Assembly: GCF_000242915.1 (NCBI RefSeq)
Contig: NZ_AFRZ01000001.1
Location: 310,001 to 374,000 of the forward strand
Direction of reading: 5' to 3'
DNA: 64,000 nt
Source: Sulfurimonas gotlandica GD1
GTDB taxonomy: Bacteria; Campylobacterota; Campylobacteria; Campylobacterales; Sulfurimonadaceae
This document shows, one piece after another, positions 1 to 10,302 of the stretch. The translations under genes were made by a program, and so were the position numbers. How positions within the stretch are numbered: position 1 is the stretch's first letter; every line of letters begins with the position of its first letter. The notes below the pieces were generated by a model. The model did no database searches, had not been told where the DNA came from, and saw only the letters and a list, made by a program, of their open reading frames with translations.

Positions 1-921
1 CTTTAAATCAATACTCCAACTACCCACACGAGCAATTGACTGAGCTTCATTCATAGCAGTCTCTTTCTTTTGAAGCTCTTCTTCACGCTTTCTTGATTCA
101 TCTAAATCTTCATTTTTTTCTCGTATCGTTTTAAGCAGTGTCTCAAAGTATGCCCCATGAATTGTTTTGAGTACTTCATGACGATTAATGATTCCTATAA
201 TCTTTTCCTGAGAGTCTGCAACTACCAGTTGATGGATTCCATGCTCTTCCATCATTTGTGCTGCTTTTTGCAGAGGAATTGATTTTACAACGAAGTGTAA
301 ATCTTTTTGTATGATCTTTTTTACAGTTGAATCTAAAGAGAAATCTTTATGAGCATAATAACGTGTTACATCTCTTTCACGAACAACCCCATGAGCTTTA
401 AGGTTTTTCATAACGATTGCCGTATCAGCATGACGTTCACTCATCATCTTTGCCACATCAACAATAAGAGCATTTGAGTCTATCATCAATGGTGCTTCAT
501 TCATGATATCTTCAACTGCTTTTAATGCACCGACATCTATGTATCCGATATGTCTTAAAAAATCACCTTCACTTACAACACCTACAAACTCATCATTTTC
601 ATTTGTAACAATGATATGCCTATAGCCCTTATTTTGCATCATGATATAAGCATCATGCATATATATATCTTCTTTAATCATAAATAAATTACCAGCAATC
701 ACTTCTGATAAAAGAGTAGATTTTTGTAAAGAGTTTGCAATTGCTTTTAATGCGTCATGCTCAGTAAAAATACCTATAGGTTGATTATTAGCATCTACAA
801 TAACAATTGAGCTAACTGCATTGCTTTGCATATGATTTAGTGCGTCTTCAATAGTTTTATCTGGGCTTATACTTGCTATAGATTGAGATACGATAATGGA
901 GCCAATTTTTGTATGTTTCAT
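1..921 (-). CDS. CBS-domain/PAS signalling protein, 3' end beyond window
   Basis: The reading frame is open from an ATG at 921 to the left edge (307 codons, no stop), so the C-terminus is missing. Four CBS-type repeats in two tandem pairs fill about residues 7-260; CBS pairs usually bind adenine nucleotides and gate an output domain. A charged helical linker follows (about 265-290, rich in E/K/R), then the start of a PAS domain (ARVGSWSIDL at about 298-307). In this lineage such proteins commonly continue into a GGDEF or histidine kinase module, but that part is not visible here. AAGAGGAC precedes the ATG. Identification of the CBS and PAS modules is firm; the output is unknown. Confidence 0.8.
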   Translation of the reverse strand, partial: MKHTKIGSIIVSQSIASISPDKTIEDALNHMQSNAVSSIVIVDANNQPIGIFTEHDALKAIANSLQKSTLLSEVIAGNLFMIKEDIYMHDAYIMMQNKGYRHIIVTNENDEFVGVVSEGDFLRHIGYIDVGALKAVEDIMNEAPLMIDSNALIVDVAKMMSERHADTAIVMKNLKAHGVVRERDVTRYYAHKDFSLDSTVKKIIQKDLHFVVKSIPLQKAAQMMEEHGIHQLVVADSQEKIIGIINRHEVLKTIHGAYFETLLKTIREKNEDLDESRKREEELQKKETAMNEAQSIARVGSWSIDLK

Positions 922-1089
922 GCGGTCCTCTTTTAATGATAATAAAATCAAAAATAGTATATCACGTGTCCTTATAAAGTCTACTTTTATACTTCAAGCT
1001 TTTAAAATATAAAAATAACACAGCCTACTCTCAGACTATAAAGATAATATCAAACAAATAAAATATCTTACAAAATATAAGGCTCAAAA

Positions 1090-1944
1090 ATGAACAAACA
1101 AATATCCAACTCTATAATGGCTTCACTAGTGGCAGATGCTTATGCACTTGGTGCTCATTGGATTTATGAAGAAGCACACCTTAAAAGTCTACCAATAGAC
1201 TGGGAAACACTCAACAAAGCTCAGTCAATGTGGCATAAAGGCAAAGCAAAAGGTGACTTCACTCACTATGGAGATCAGACACTTTATCTTTTAGAGTATA
1301 TGTCTCAAAACAAAGAGTTTGATAAAAATGACTATTATCCATTTTGGAGTGAGAAGATGTCTAATTATGCCGGTTACGTAGATGGTGCTACACGCAGCGC
1401 TTTAGTTAAGATCGGTTCAGAGTCAAATGAACTTAGCATCTGTGGACATATCGCTCCTCTGCTTATAGATGCAGATACAAAAGAAATATTTCTATCTCGC
1501 TGTAAAGAATTTGCCGAGATAACACACAACTCTAAACTAGCCGTAAGCTCCACTCTATTTTTTGCAGAGCTTTTGTGGGACTCAAAAGAGAATAAAGATA
1601 TTAAAAAAAACATAGAGCTGCTAAAAAGTAAGTATCCAAAATTACTTACTTGGATAGATGCAGGAGTAAAAAGTAAAGATGCTGATACATTCAGTACTAT
1701 TAGAGAGTTTGGTCCTGCGTGTGGAATTGACGGCGGTTTTGCTGGAGTTATTCATCTTTTATCATTAGAAGATGATTTTAAAACTGTTATGCAAAAAAAT
1801 GCAAAAGCAGGTGGAGACTCTTCTGCAAGAGGTATGGTTGTCGCTATGATTTTAGCAACACAAGATGACTTTGAACTTCCAGATGAATGGATGAACGCTA
1901 TCAACACAATAGAAGATATAAAAAATTATCTATCCTTGGTATAA
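1090..1944 (+). CDS. ADP-ribosylglycohydrolase-family (J1 crystallin-like) protein
   Basis: This 284-residue protein has the ADP-ribosylglycohydrolase/DraG fold signature: an N-terminal Ala-Asp-Ala-x-x-x-Gly-Ala-His-Trp segment (residues 16-25) and a C-terminal Gly-Gly-Asp-Ser-Ser-Ala-Arg-Gly block near residue 243. Classical hydrolases carry G-D-T-D at the second site to hold two Mg ions; here it is GDSSARG, as in the J1-crystallin-like branch whose substrate is unclear. The protein is soluble, with no signal peptide. It stands alone on the + strand, followed 28 bases later by a secreted protein gene. The family is confident, but removal of ADP-ribose from a protein or small molecule is only an inference. 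Confidence 0.75.
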   Translation: MNKQISNSIMASLVADAYALGAHWIYEEAHLKSLPIDWETLNKAQSMWHKGKAKGDFTHYGDQTLYLLEYMSQNKEFDKNDYYPFWSEKMSNYAGYVDGATRSALVKIGSESNELSICGHIAPLLIDADTKEIFLSRCKEFAEITHNSKLAVSSTLFFAELLWDSKENKDIKKNIELLKSKYPKLLTWIDAGVKSKDADTFSTIREFGPACGIDGGFAGVIHLLSLEDDFKTVMQKNAKAGGDSSARGMVVAMILATQDDFELPDEWMNAINTIEDIKNYLSLV

Positions 1945-1972
1945 TACTCTAATAATTTTTCAAGGAATACTA

Positions 1973-2545
1973 ATGTTTAAAAAAATAATTATGGGCTTAT
2001 TAGCTACTCTTTTTCTTACTGCATCTTGCCATGCAAAAGATGCGGATGCTTATGATGTATATGAATGGATGGAATCACTTGAAGGCGAGTGGGTTCTATC
2101 TCCTGCGGACAAACAAACAGGAACTGACTCATACAAGCATAAAGATGTTTTACCGATGATCGGTACAAACAAGGCAGGAATATCATTTAAGTCTATTGGA
2201 AAAAAGAGCACTATACAAGAAGACCTGCTTCCAAACTCTCCTAAACAGATGGTGACTATGTACCACTGTAAAGACATTGAGTGTAATATGATAAAAGCTA
2301 CTCACTACTGTATAAAGCAAAACCAACCTGAGTTTATAGCAAATTTCAAAAAGAGTACACCGACTAAAATCGTATTTGACTGCGATATGACTACTGAAAT
2401 ATGTCAATCTGATGAAGATCATGTTCATACTATCATCCATGAAATCACAAACAACGGCAAGCATCTAAAGACTTCATACCTAAGCTGGGAAAATAAAAAA
2501 CCAAAGCAAAACAGCTCTATATATCACTTTGATAGGAAAAAATGA
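1973..2545 (+). CDS. Secreted hypothetical protein
   Basis: A 190-residue protein that I do not recognise. The N-terminus is a clear export signal: two lysines, then a hydrophobic stretch to about residue 18, with a likely signal peptidase I site after SCHA (residues 18-21). The T-A-S-C sequence is a poor lipobox, so a lipoprotein is less likely. The mature part has several cysteines (around residues 99-141, including YHCKDIEC) that could form periplasmic disulfides, and Trp/Asp/Glu-rich segments. CAAGGA lies 8 bases before the ATG. It follows the ADP-ribosylglycohydrolase-like gene by 28 bases and may be cotranscribed with it. Confidence 0.65.
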   Translation: MFKKIIMGLLATLFLTASCHAKDADAYDVYEWMESLEGEWVLSPADKQTGTDSYKHKDVLPMIGTNKAGISFKSIGKKSTIQEDLLPNSPKQMVTMYHCKDIECNMIKATHYCIKQNQPEFIANFKKSTPTKIVFDCDMTTEICQSDEDHVHTIIHEITNNGKHLKTSYLSWENKKPKQNSSIYHFDRKK

Positions 2546-2560
2546 GTCGAATGAAGTTTA

Positions 2561-2962
2561 TTAATTGTTAAGAAGTTTATCTTCTTTTCTGTTTTGTTTA
2601 AAATACATGCAATGTTTAAGCATACGGTTTAGCTTCTCATCACTACAATAAAAATCCATCTTTATATCTACAATAAATTCAGATGAGTCAAAACATGGCT
2701 CAACAAGTAAAACTGTTAATATATCTTTATGTTTTTTTGTAATCTTACTGATAAATTTTGTATTGAAAGGCCCATCAACATTTGTTGTGATTACTACATT
2801 AAATATTTGTGAGTCAACCATTTCATAAGCACTAGCCTCATCTTTTGCTATTCTAACATTTAAAAAAGAATCATAAAAATAGTTCAAATGAACATCAAAA
2901 TAAGATTTTTTTCCTATTAATAACAGGTTGTTATTTTGTAAAATACAATTAATCTCTTTCAT
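2561..2962 (-). CDS. Degenerate receiver-like protein
   Basis: A 133-residue protein. Its pattern of short hydrophobic strands (NLLLIG at 12-17, FNVVITT at 54-60, ILTVLLVE at 81-88) resembles the alternating strands of a response-regulator receiver. The acidic pair after strand 1 and the usual Asp after strand 3 are absent (ITTNVDG instead of a D-x-x-M-P motif). If the fold is right, it is a pseudo-receiver that cannot be phosphorylated in the normal way. AAAGGAATAAA precedes the ATG. It lies 11 bases downstream of the 2974-3963 gene on the same strand, so the two are probably one transcript. Function unknown. Confidence 0.5.
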   Translation of the reverse strand: MKEINCILQNNNLLLIGKKSYFDVHLNYFYDSFLNVRIAKDEASAYEMVDSQIFNVVITTNVDGPFNTKFISKITKKHKDILTVLLVEPCFDSSEFIVDIKMDFYCSDEKLNRMLKHCMYFKQNRKEDKLLNN

Positions 2963-2973
2963 TTTATTCCTTT

Positions 2974-3963
2974 CTAAAAAAATTCCATCTCACCCTCTTG
3001 AACTTCATGAGGTGCGAACATAGTAATTATTTGTTTGATGCTAAGTGTAGTTGGTGCATGTATTTGATGTACATTGTTCATAGCAATATTTTCTACGCTA
3101 AATCTTTGAATATAGCTATCCATATCACGCACAACAGCATCAAAAAGTTTCAACATATCATCGCCGCTGTGTGTTAATACTTCCATAAATAGTTTAGTAT
3201 TTACTATCATAGATTCTGATAGTTCTTTCATGCTAAAAGCAAGCTCGTCCAAATAAGGAGAGTAATGCAGTAAAACGTTAGAAGTTTTATGCAAGATTTT
3301 TGCTACTGAATTAATATCGTTTTGGTTAGAGTTAATCATAGCAAGTGACATATATTCTAATATTTCATTTAGATATTCAATCATATCATCAGCGTCGTCA
3401 GTACGAAATGTGATACTATCTTTGCCATCATCATTTTCGAGTGCAAAGTACTCTTCTAAGTTAACTTCACTTATTGTAGACTTTAAAAGCTCTTTTGATG
3501 AACATTTTTCACTAATATTGTTAGATATTTCTATATACTCTTTAATTACACCGGAAAAATTCATATCAAAGAGATCAATTGTTTCTTTAAAAAGAGTCTC
3601 TGAATGATGGATGTCATTTTCTATTAACACATCCACTACAGTATTTCGCATCCCAGAACATATTCTGTAAATTTCATCTAACATAAAGCCATGTTTAGAA
3701 AAAAACTTCAACATTACTATGATTACAGGACAGTGACCAGCTTCTTGCTCTTTACGTAAAACACCGATAAAATAGTCTAAAACACGAGAGCCAAAGTGTT
3801 TAATAAAAAAATCTGTATTAACATTATTGTGATTTAAAACTTCTTGAACACGTTTTTGCTCTTTCCACTTACTAAGTATCTCATTATGTTTTATAGTGAG
3901 TAAGTCAGCTATTACATCACTTTGAACAGACTCAAACTCTATACATTTTATTTCACTCATCAA
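2974..3963 (-). CDS. Hypothetical helical protein, possible sensor-like N-terminus
   Basis: A 329-residue, all-helical, soluble protein without a signal peptide or membrane segment. The first 150 residues (ILSKWKEQ near 29, then a long helical block with FFSKHGFMLDEIYRICSGMR near 108-127) recall the four-helix RsbR-type N-terminal sensor domains, but I cannot assign it firmly. The second half, after an acidic linker near residue 185, is also helical and ends in short acidic segments. It is divergent from the response regulator/hybrid kinase pair at 4112 and cotranscribed with a degenerate receiver, which suggests a signalling role. A second start one codon downstream is possible. Confidence 0.5.
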   Translation of the reverse strand: MMSEIKCIEFESVQSDVIADLLTIKHNEILSKWKEQKRVQEVLNHNNVNTDFFIKHFGSRVLDYFIGVLRKEQEAGHCPVIIVMLKFFSKHGFMLDEIYRICSGMRNTVVDVLIENDIHHSETLFKETIDLFDMNFSGVIKEYIEISNNISEKCSSKELLKSTISEVNLEEYFALENDDGKDSITFRTDDADDMIEYLNEILEYMSLAMINSNQNDINSVAKILHKTSNVLLHYSPYLDELAFSMKELSESMIVNTKLFMEVLTHSGDDMLKLFDAVVRDMDSYIQRFSVENIAMNNVHQIHAPTTLSIKQIITMFAPHEVQEGEMEFF

Positions 3964-4111
3964 ACCAACTTGTTATATTTTTTTATCTTATAATTATCTC
4001 GAAAAGTTGTCTCAAAAAAGTCTCACTATTTACTTGTACTATTCCATCAAGAGATTATCAGTTTAATTTTAGTGAGCTTGTCTTATAATTTTTGCATCTG
4101 TAAGGAGATAA

Positions 4112-4804
4112 ATGAATCCACTAAGTTTGAAAGTTCTAAAAAATCTAAATGTTCTGTATATAGAAGATGACCCTCTAGTCGCTAAACAAACTATTGGTTT
4201 GTTGGAGCATTATTTTTGCAATGTACTTCACAGTGATAATGCTGAAGATGCGTTAAAAATATTTAACACAGAGCATGTGCATATATTAATAACAGATATT
4301 GAACTGCCTGGGATTAGTGGTTTAGAACTCTGTGAAGAGATTAGAAAATTTAACTATCATATTCCTATCTTTATAACTTCAATTCACAATGACAAAGAGA
4401 TGCTAATGAAGGCCATAAAGCTAAACTTGGTCAATTATCTCGTTAAACCGGTAAGCACTACAAGTATTACTAAAACGCTTATTGAGAGCCTTGAACATTT
4501 AAATAGAGAGGGAGAGTTTTTAGTAAGACTCAATAATAGTGTTGATTATCATCCTCTTTCTAATGAACTTGTAGTTGAGGGAAAGACAATCTCTCTTAGT
4601 TTAAGTGAAGTAAAACTTCTTGATCTGCTAATCATTAACAAAAATAAAGTTGTGTATAAAAGCACTATTGAGCATGCGCTAAACCCAGATGAGACAATAT
4701 CTGACTCAGCATTTAGAAACATACTTTATAGAATGCGTAAAAAAATCGGAAAAGACTCAATAATCTCCGTATCACGTGTTGGTCTTAAGTTGTTGCTAAA
4801 ATAA
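4112..4804 (+). CDS. OmpR-like response regulator
   Basis: A 230-residue two-domain regulator. The receiver (residues 11-125) has acidic residues E18, D19 and D20, phosphoacceptor D62 in ITDIELPG, T89/S90 and K112 followed by P113. The C-terminal part (about 140-230) is a winged-helix DNA-binding domain of the OmpR type: LSLSEVKLLDLL for the first helices, AFRNILYRMRKKIG for the recognition helix and the SVSRVGLKLLLK wing. AAGGAGATAA precedes the ATG. Its stop overlaps the ATG of the following hybrid kinase by one base, so the kinase is the expected phosphodonor. Target promoters are not evident. Confidence 0.9.
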   Translation: MNPLSLKVLKNLNVLYIEDDPLVAKQTIGLLEHYFCNVLHSDNAEDALKIFNTEHVHILITDIELPGISGLELCEEIRKFNYHIPIFITSIHNDKEMLMKAIKLNLVNYLVKPVSTTSITKTLIESLEHLNREGEFLVRLNNSVDYHPLSNELVVEGKTISLSLSEVKLLDLLIINKNKVVYKSTIEHALNPDETISDSAFRNILYRMRKKIGKDSIISVSRVGLKLLLK

Positions 4805-7680
4805 TGAAGCACACTTTTTTATTTTTACTAATCACTCTGTGTTTCAACCAATATCTATTGGCCCAAATACCACTTCATCTAACTCAAGAGGAACAAGTCT
4901 GGATAAAAGAACATAAAACTGTTCGTGTCGCAGCAGGTTCTCATTCGGCACCGATAGAGTTCCGTGATGAAAATGGCAAATATCATGGAATCTCTATTGA
5001 TTACCTAAAACATATAGAAGCTTCAACCGGTATCACTTTTGAGATTGTAAGTAAATCATCATGGGACAAAGATTTAGAACTACTCCGCGATAAAAAAATA
5101 TCAATGATTTCTTCAACTAGAAATACACAAGAAGGAGAAGAAGTTGCCCTCTTCTCAAAACCATATCTATCTATGCCAATCAATATTTTTGCACGTAATG
5201 ACAGCTCATATATATCTAACTTAAATAAGCTCAATGGAAAACGTGTTGCTGTTGAAAAGGGTTATTCTCTAGCAAAGTTGTTAAAACGTGATTATCCAAA
5301 AATCATACAAGTTAGTGTTTCATCAAACAAACAGGCACTTAAAATGATTATAGATGGTGATGTAGATGCTTATATAGGAAATGTATCTACAGTTACTTAT
5401 AATATATTGAAGCTCCATATTACCAATGTAAATATCGTAGGTGAAACTCCCTACACTTGGAAAAGATCTATGGCAGTGCGTAAAGACTTGCCTTTGCTAA
5501 ATAGCATCATACAAAAAGCCTTAGATTTAATAGAACTTCCTGAAAAAGACGTAATGCACAATCGCTGGATGACAGTCCACTATGAACATGAAATAGACTA
5601 TATAATTCTTTTTTACTATTTAGGTTTTGTACTTTTAATTCTATTTTTTGCTATTTTGTGGAATATCAGCCTAAAGAGTAGAGTTGCCAAGCGCATACAT
5701 GAGTTAGAGCAACATGATGAGTACTATCACTCTCTTTTTAATAACTCAATTTATGCGATTGCTATAACTGGAGCAGATTTTAAATTTACACATGTCAATA
5801 AAGAATTTTGTGACTTGCTAGGCTATGATGAGAAAGAATTAATAAACACTTTTGGTATTTTAGATGTGACATATATCGAAGATTTAAACTACTCCAAGAG
5901 TATGATTGACAAATTAATAAGAGGTGCTTCAACCAAGTATAAGATAAAGAAAAGATACCTGACAAAATCAGCTAAAGTAGTAGATGCGGTAAGTTTTATC
6001 CACGCTATTTATGATGATAACAACACTTATATTGGTGCTACTATCTCTATCTTAGATATTAGTGACAAAAAACATGCCCAAGAAGAAGTCCTAAAACATA
6101 AAAGCCGTCTTGTTGAGTTAGTTGCTCAACGTACACAAGAACTTTCAAAAGCAAATAAACTCCTTGCAAAAGCTAAAGAATCAGCTGAATTAGCCAATAA
6201 ATCTAAAAATATATTTATCTCCAATATGAGCCACGAAATAAGAACTCCAATGAATGCTATATTAGGTTTTTCAAGGCTACTGTCACATACAAAGTTGAAC
6301 AATCAACAAAAAACATATCTCTCAAGAGCTAAAAAAGCCACAAAATCATTACTATCACTTCTAGAAGACACACTTGATCTCTCAAAAATAGAAGCCGGAA
6401 AATTAACAATTGAAAACATTCCATTTCAACCAAAAGTTATTGTAACAGAGATAACAGAACTTCTCGAACTAAACGCAAAAGAAAAAGGTCTTTTAATTGA
6501 GTATGAGATTGATGAACACCTTCCTAAGTATCTCTTAGGAGATCCAAATCGTATTAAACAGGTTCTTATAAATCTCATAAATAATGCTATAAAATTTACT
6601 CAAGACGGTTCTATCTATGTGAGTGTATTTGTTAACTCAAAGAACATACATAACTGTTGTGTAGAGTTTGTTGTATCAGATACAGGCATCGGTATAAAAA
6701 AAGAAAATCTAGCTGATATATTCGAACATTTTACTCAAGTTGATAATAGTACGACAAAAAAAGAAGATGGAACGGGCTTGGGACTTGCCATATCCAAAGA
6801 ACTTGTGAAGAGGATGGGTGGACAAATAGATGTACAAAGTGAATATAGAGAAGGCAGCACTTTCTCATTTGAGTTAACACTTGATATCTCCAAAGCAAAG
6901 TCTACTTCTGAAATTTCAGAGAATAACAATAACCCGCACTTCAAAGATATAAAAACGCTCTTAGTAGAAGATAATGAAGATAACCTTATTATTGCAATTG
7001 AACTATTAAAATTCATAGGAATAGAAGTCGATACAGCTAGGAATGGAGAGATTGCACTTGAGATGATTAGAAAAAATAATTATGATCTTGTTCTTATGGA
7101 TATACAGATGCCAATAATGGATGGGCTAACAGCTACTCGTATACTCCGAAAAGAAGGCTTTATCGACCTGCCTATCATAGCAGTTAGTGCTTATGCTTCT
7201 GCCAAAGAGCATCATCGCAGCATTGGGGCAGGACTAAATGCACATATAAATAAGCCTTTTAAACTAAAAGAAATTCAAGATATAATATTTGAGTATTTTC
7301 CAGATAAAGTAATAGATGCTACCCCAGTAAACCAAATAGAGCTTAATTGGATTCCTCAACTGCAACAGATTGATTCTCTGGAATTTACAGATGATCTCTA
7401 CTCTTACTGGTTAAACAAAGAAAGCTTTTTAATAGCATTAGAAAAATTTTTAAATAATATTTCAAAAGATAGAGAAGAAATTCATAATAACTACAACGAA
7501 AATAAACTCACTAAAGTTTTACAACTGCTTCATACTTTAAAAGGACATTTAAACCTTTTTGGTGCTAAAAAACTTTTTAATATTACTCAAGAATTAGAGC
7601 TTGCAATTCAAAGTGGTGATGAAACTATGATTTTAAGAAAATTTAGTGAATTTGACTCTGTTATTGATGAGCTGAAATAA
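4804..7680 (+). CDS. Hybrid sensor histidine kinase (SBP-PAS-HisKA-HATPase-REC-Hpt)
   Basis: A 958-residue inner-membrane phosphorelay kinase. The order is: signal peptide (1-20); a periplasmic solute-binding type 3 domain (about 30-255, with APIEFRDENGKYHGISIDYL at 40-59); a membrane segment near 262-284; a PAS domain (about 300-420); HisKA with H477 in NMSHEIRTPMNAILGF; an HATPase with N, G1 (DTGIGI) and G2 (GTGLGL) boxes; a receiver with D766 in LVLMDIQMP; and an Hpt domain with H910 in LLHTLKGHL. The binding domain probably senses an amino acid or similar small solute. It is fused by start/stop overlap to the OmpR-like regulator, a plausible final acceptor from H910. All phosphotransfer residues are intact. 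Confidence 0.93.
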   Translation: MKHTFLFLLITLCFNQYLLAQIPLHLTQEEQVWIKEHKTVRVAAGSHSAPIEFRDENGKYHGISIDYLKHIEASTGITFEIVSKSSWDKDLELLRDKKISMISSTRNTQEGEEVALFSKPYLSMPINIFARNDSSYISNLNKLNGKRVAVEKGYSLAKLLKRDYPKIIQVSVSSNKQALKMIIDGDVDAYIGNVSTVTYNILKLHITNVNIVGETPYTWKRSMAVRKDLPLLNSIIQKALDLIELPEKDVMHNRWMTVHYEHEIDYIILFYYLGFVLLILFFAILWNISLKSRVAKRIHELEQHDEYYHSLFNNSIYAIAITGADFKFTHVNKEFCDLLGYDEKELINTFGILDVTYIEDLNYSKSMIDKLIRGASTKYKIKKRYLTKSAKVVDAVSFIHAIYDDNNTYIGATISILDISDKKHAQEEVLKHKSRLVELVAQRTQELSKANKLLAKAKESAELANKSKNIFISNMSHEIRTPMNAILGFSRLLSHTKLNNQQKTYLSRAKKATKSLLSLLEDTLDLSKIEAGKLTIENIPFQPKVIVTEITELLELNAKEKGLLIEYEIDEHLPKYLLGDPNRIKQVLINLINNAIKFTQDGSIYVSVFVNSKNIHNCCVEFVVSDTGIGIKKENLADIFEHFTQVDNSTTKKEDGTGLGLAISKELVKRMGGQIDVQSEYREGSTFSFELTLDISKAKSTSEISENNNNPHFKDIKTLLVEDNEDNLIIAIELLKFIGIEVDTARNGEIALEMIRKNNYDLVLMDIQMPIMDGLTATRILRKEGFIDLPIIAVSAYASAKEHHRSIGAGLNAHINKPFKLKEIQDIIFEYFPDKVIDATPVNQIELNWIPQLQQIDSLEFTDDLYSYWLNKESFLIALEKFLNNISKDREEIHNNYNENKLTKVLQLLHTLKGHLNLFGAKKLFNITQELELAIQSGDETMILRKFSEFDSVIDELK

Positions 7681-7710
7681 GACTTTACCTTTTTTTAACC
7701 ACAAAAAAGA

Positions 7711-7716
7711 TATAAT
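7711..7716 (+). promoter_or_regulatory. -10 box upstream of guaB
   Basis: GATATAATCC lies 54 bases before the guaB ATG, after the stop of the hybrid kinase. No convincing -35 hexamer is seen, as is usual for the vegetative promoters of this phylum. The assignment rests on the match to TATAAT with a preceding GA and on its position. Confidence 0.5.
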
Positions 7717-7754
7717 CCAAAAATTATAAAGAAATAAGCATATTATATTCTTAG

Positions 7755-9215
<1,461 letters not shown>

Positions 9216-9226
9216 GGTATAAACTA

Positions 9227-9727
9227 ATGAATGAAGTAAGATACGCAGGATTTTGGATTCGCTTTGTTGCTTCATTTTTAGACACTCTCTTTCTTGCTCT
9301 GCCGGTAGCTATAGTCATCTACTTTTTAAGTGATGGCAACTGGTTTGACTTCTCACAATATCAACAAAATATAGCCTACGCAATGAGTGGAAATGCGAAT
9401 AAAGCTCTCTCATCTCAACCTCAGATGTCAATGAAATGGGAACTTCTTTTTGAAGCTGCCGTTTTAATCGTAACTATGGTCTTTTGGAGAAGATGGAGGG
9501 GTGCAACTCCTGGTAAGAAGTTTGTTCATATTAAAATAGTAGATGCTATTACACTTCAAGATATAGACAATAAACAAGCCATCACTCGCTCTATTGGTTA
9601 TATCGTTTCTACTTTAGCTCTTATGATAGGTTTTTTGATGGTGGCTTTTAGGGCCGACAAGAGAGGACTTCATGACCTCTTGGCTGGAACTGTAGTTATC
9701 TACGATGAAGAGCTTATAGAATCTTAG
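9227..9727 (+). CDS. RDD-family membrane protein
   Basis: A 166-residue inner-membrane protein of the RDD family. It begins with the family-defining segment (AGFWIRFVASFLDTLFLAL, containing the conserved Arg and Asp), followed by a membrane helix, a second helix near 70-88 and a third near 128-146; ATPGKKFVHIKIVD is the conserved cytoplasmic loop. RDD proteins are poorly understood; some have been linked to ion transport. The gene lies 11 bases after guaB and overlaps by 4 bases the convergent hemerythrin gene. The family call is confident; no function is claimed. Confidence 0.85.
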   Translation: MNEVRYAGFWIRFVASFLDTLFLALPVAIVIYFLSDGNWFDFSQYQQNIAYAMSGNANKALSSQPQMSMKWELLFEAAVLIVTMVFWRRWRGATPGKKFVHIKIVDAITLQDIDNKQAITRSIGYIVSTLALMIGFLMVAFRADKRGLHDLLAGTVVIYDEELIES

Positions 9728-10161
9728 AGATCTGAAAGATCAAAAATACCTTCATCTTCTTGCTCAACTAAAAATAGTTTTATTTTTGTATCTTCATGCA
9801 TGATATGATCTATAAGAGCACGCTTAGCTACAACTCTCATTTTCGATTTTATAATCCCTAGCTTTGCCGGTGTAACAACAACTAGTTTAATACTTTCAAT
9901 AATCTCTTCATGTAATTTTTTATGCTCTTGCAGAAGCGGATAATCTATAACAGACATATACGCTTCTTCATCTTCAAAATGTATTTGCATATAGCTATTA
10001 AACTCATATAAAATAACCCTAAGTTCTTCTTTTACATTTTTTGAATCTTCTAAATCGTAAAGTCTATTTACTAGTTCAAAAAGTTTTTTATGCTGAGTAT
10101 CTATCATGTCGATTCCCAATGCATATCTATCATCCCAAGGTATTTTTTGACTAGATGGCAT
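9724..10161 (-). CDS. Bacteriohemerythrin
   Basis: A 145-residue single-domain hemerythrin, an oxygen-binding di-iron four-helix bundle. All expected ligands are present: H24 (TQHKKLF), H61 and E65 (HFEDEE), H80 and H84 (EHKKLH), H119 and D124 (HIMHED). The N-terminal W9-D10-D11-x-Y segment is also typical. Such proteins are common in microaerophilic Campylobacterota, where they may store or deliver oxygen or protect iron-sulfur enzymes. The gene stands alone on the minus strand, convergent with the RDD gene. The acidic C-terminal tail (EQEDEGIFDLSDL) is unremarkable. Confidence 0.93.
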   Translation of the reverse strand: MPSSQKIPWDDRYALGIDMIDTQHKKLFELVNRLYDLEDSKNVKEELRVILYEFNSYMQIHFEDEEAYMSVIDYPLLQEHKKLHEEIIESIKLVVVTPAKLGIIKSKMRVVAKRALIDHIMHEDTKIKLFLVEQEDEGIFDLSDL

Positions 10162-10302
10162 TCACATGCTCCATTATTTTTATATTTCCTTATTCTACCA
10201 TATTGCCTTCATAAACTGAATGGGTATTTAATATTATTTTGGATATTATTTTAGGAAATTATTATTATTACTTCTGCGTAAGTTATTGTAAAAGGGAGAA
10301 CT

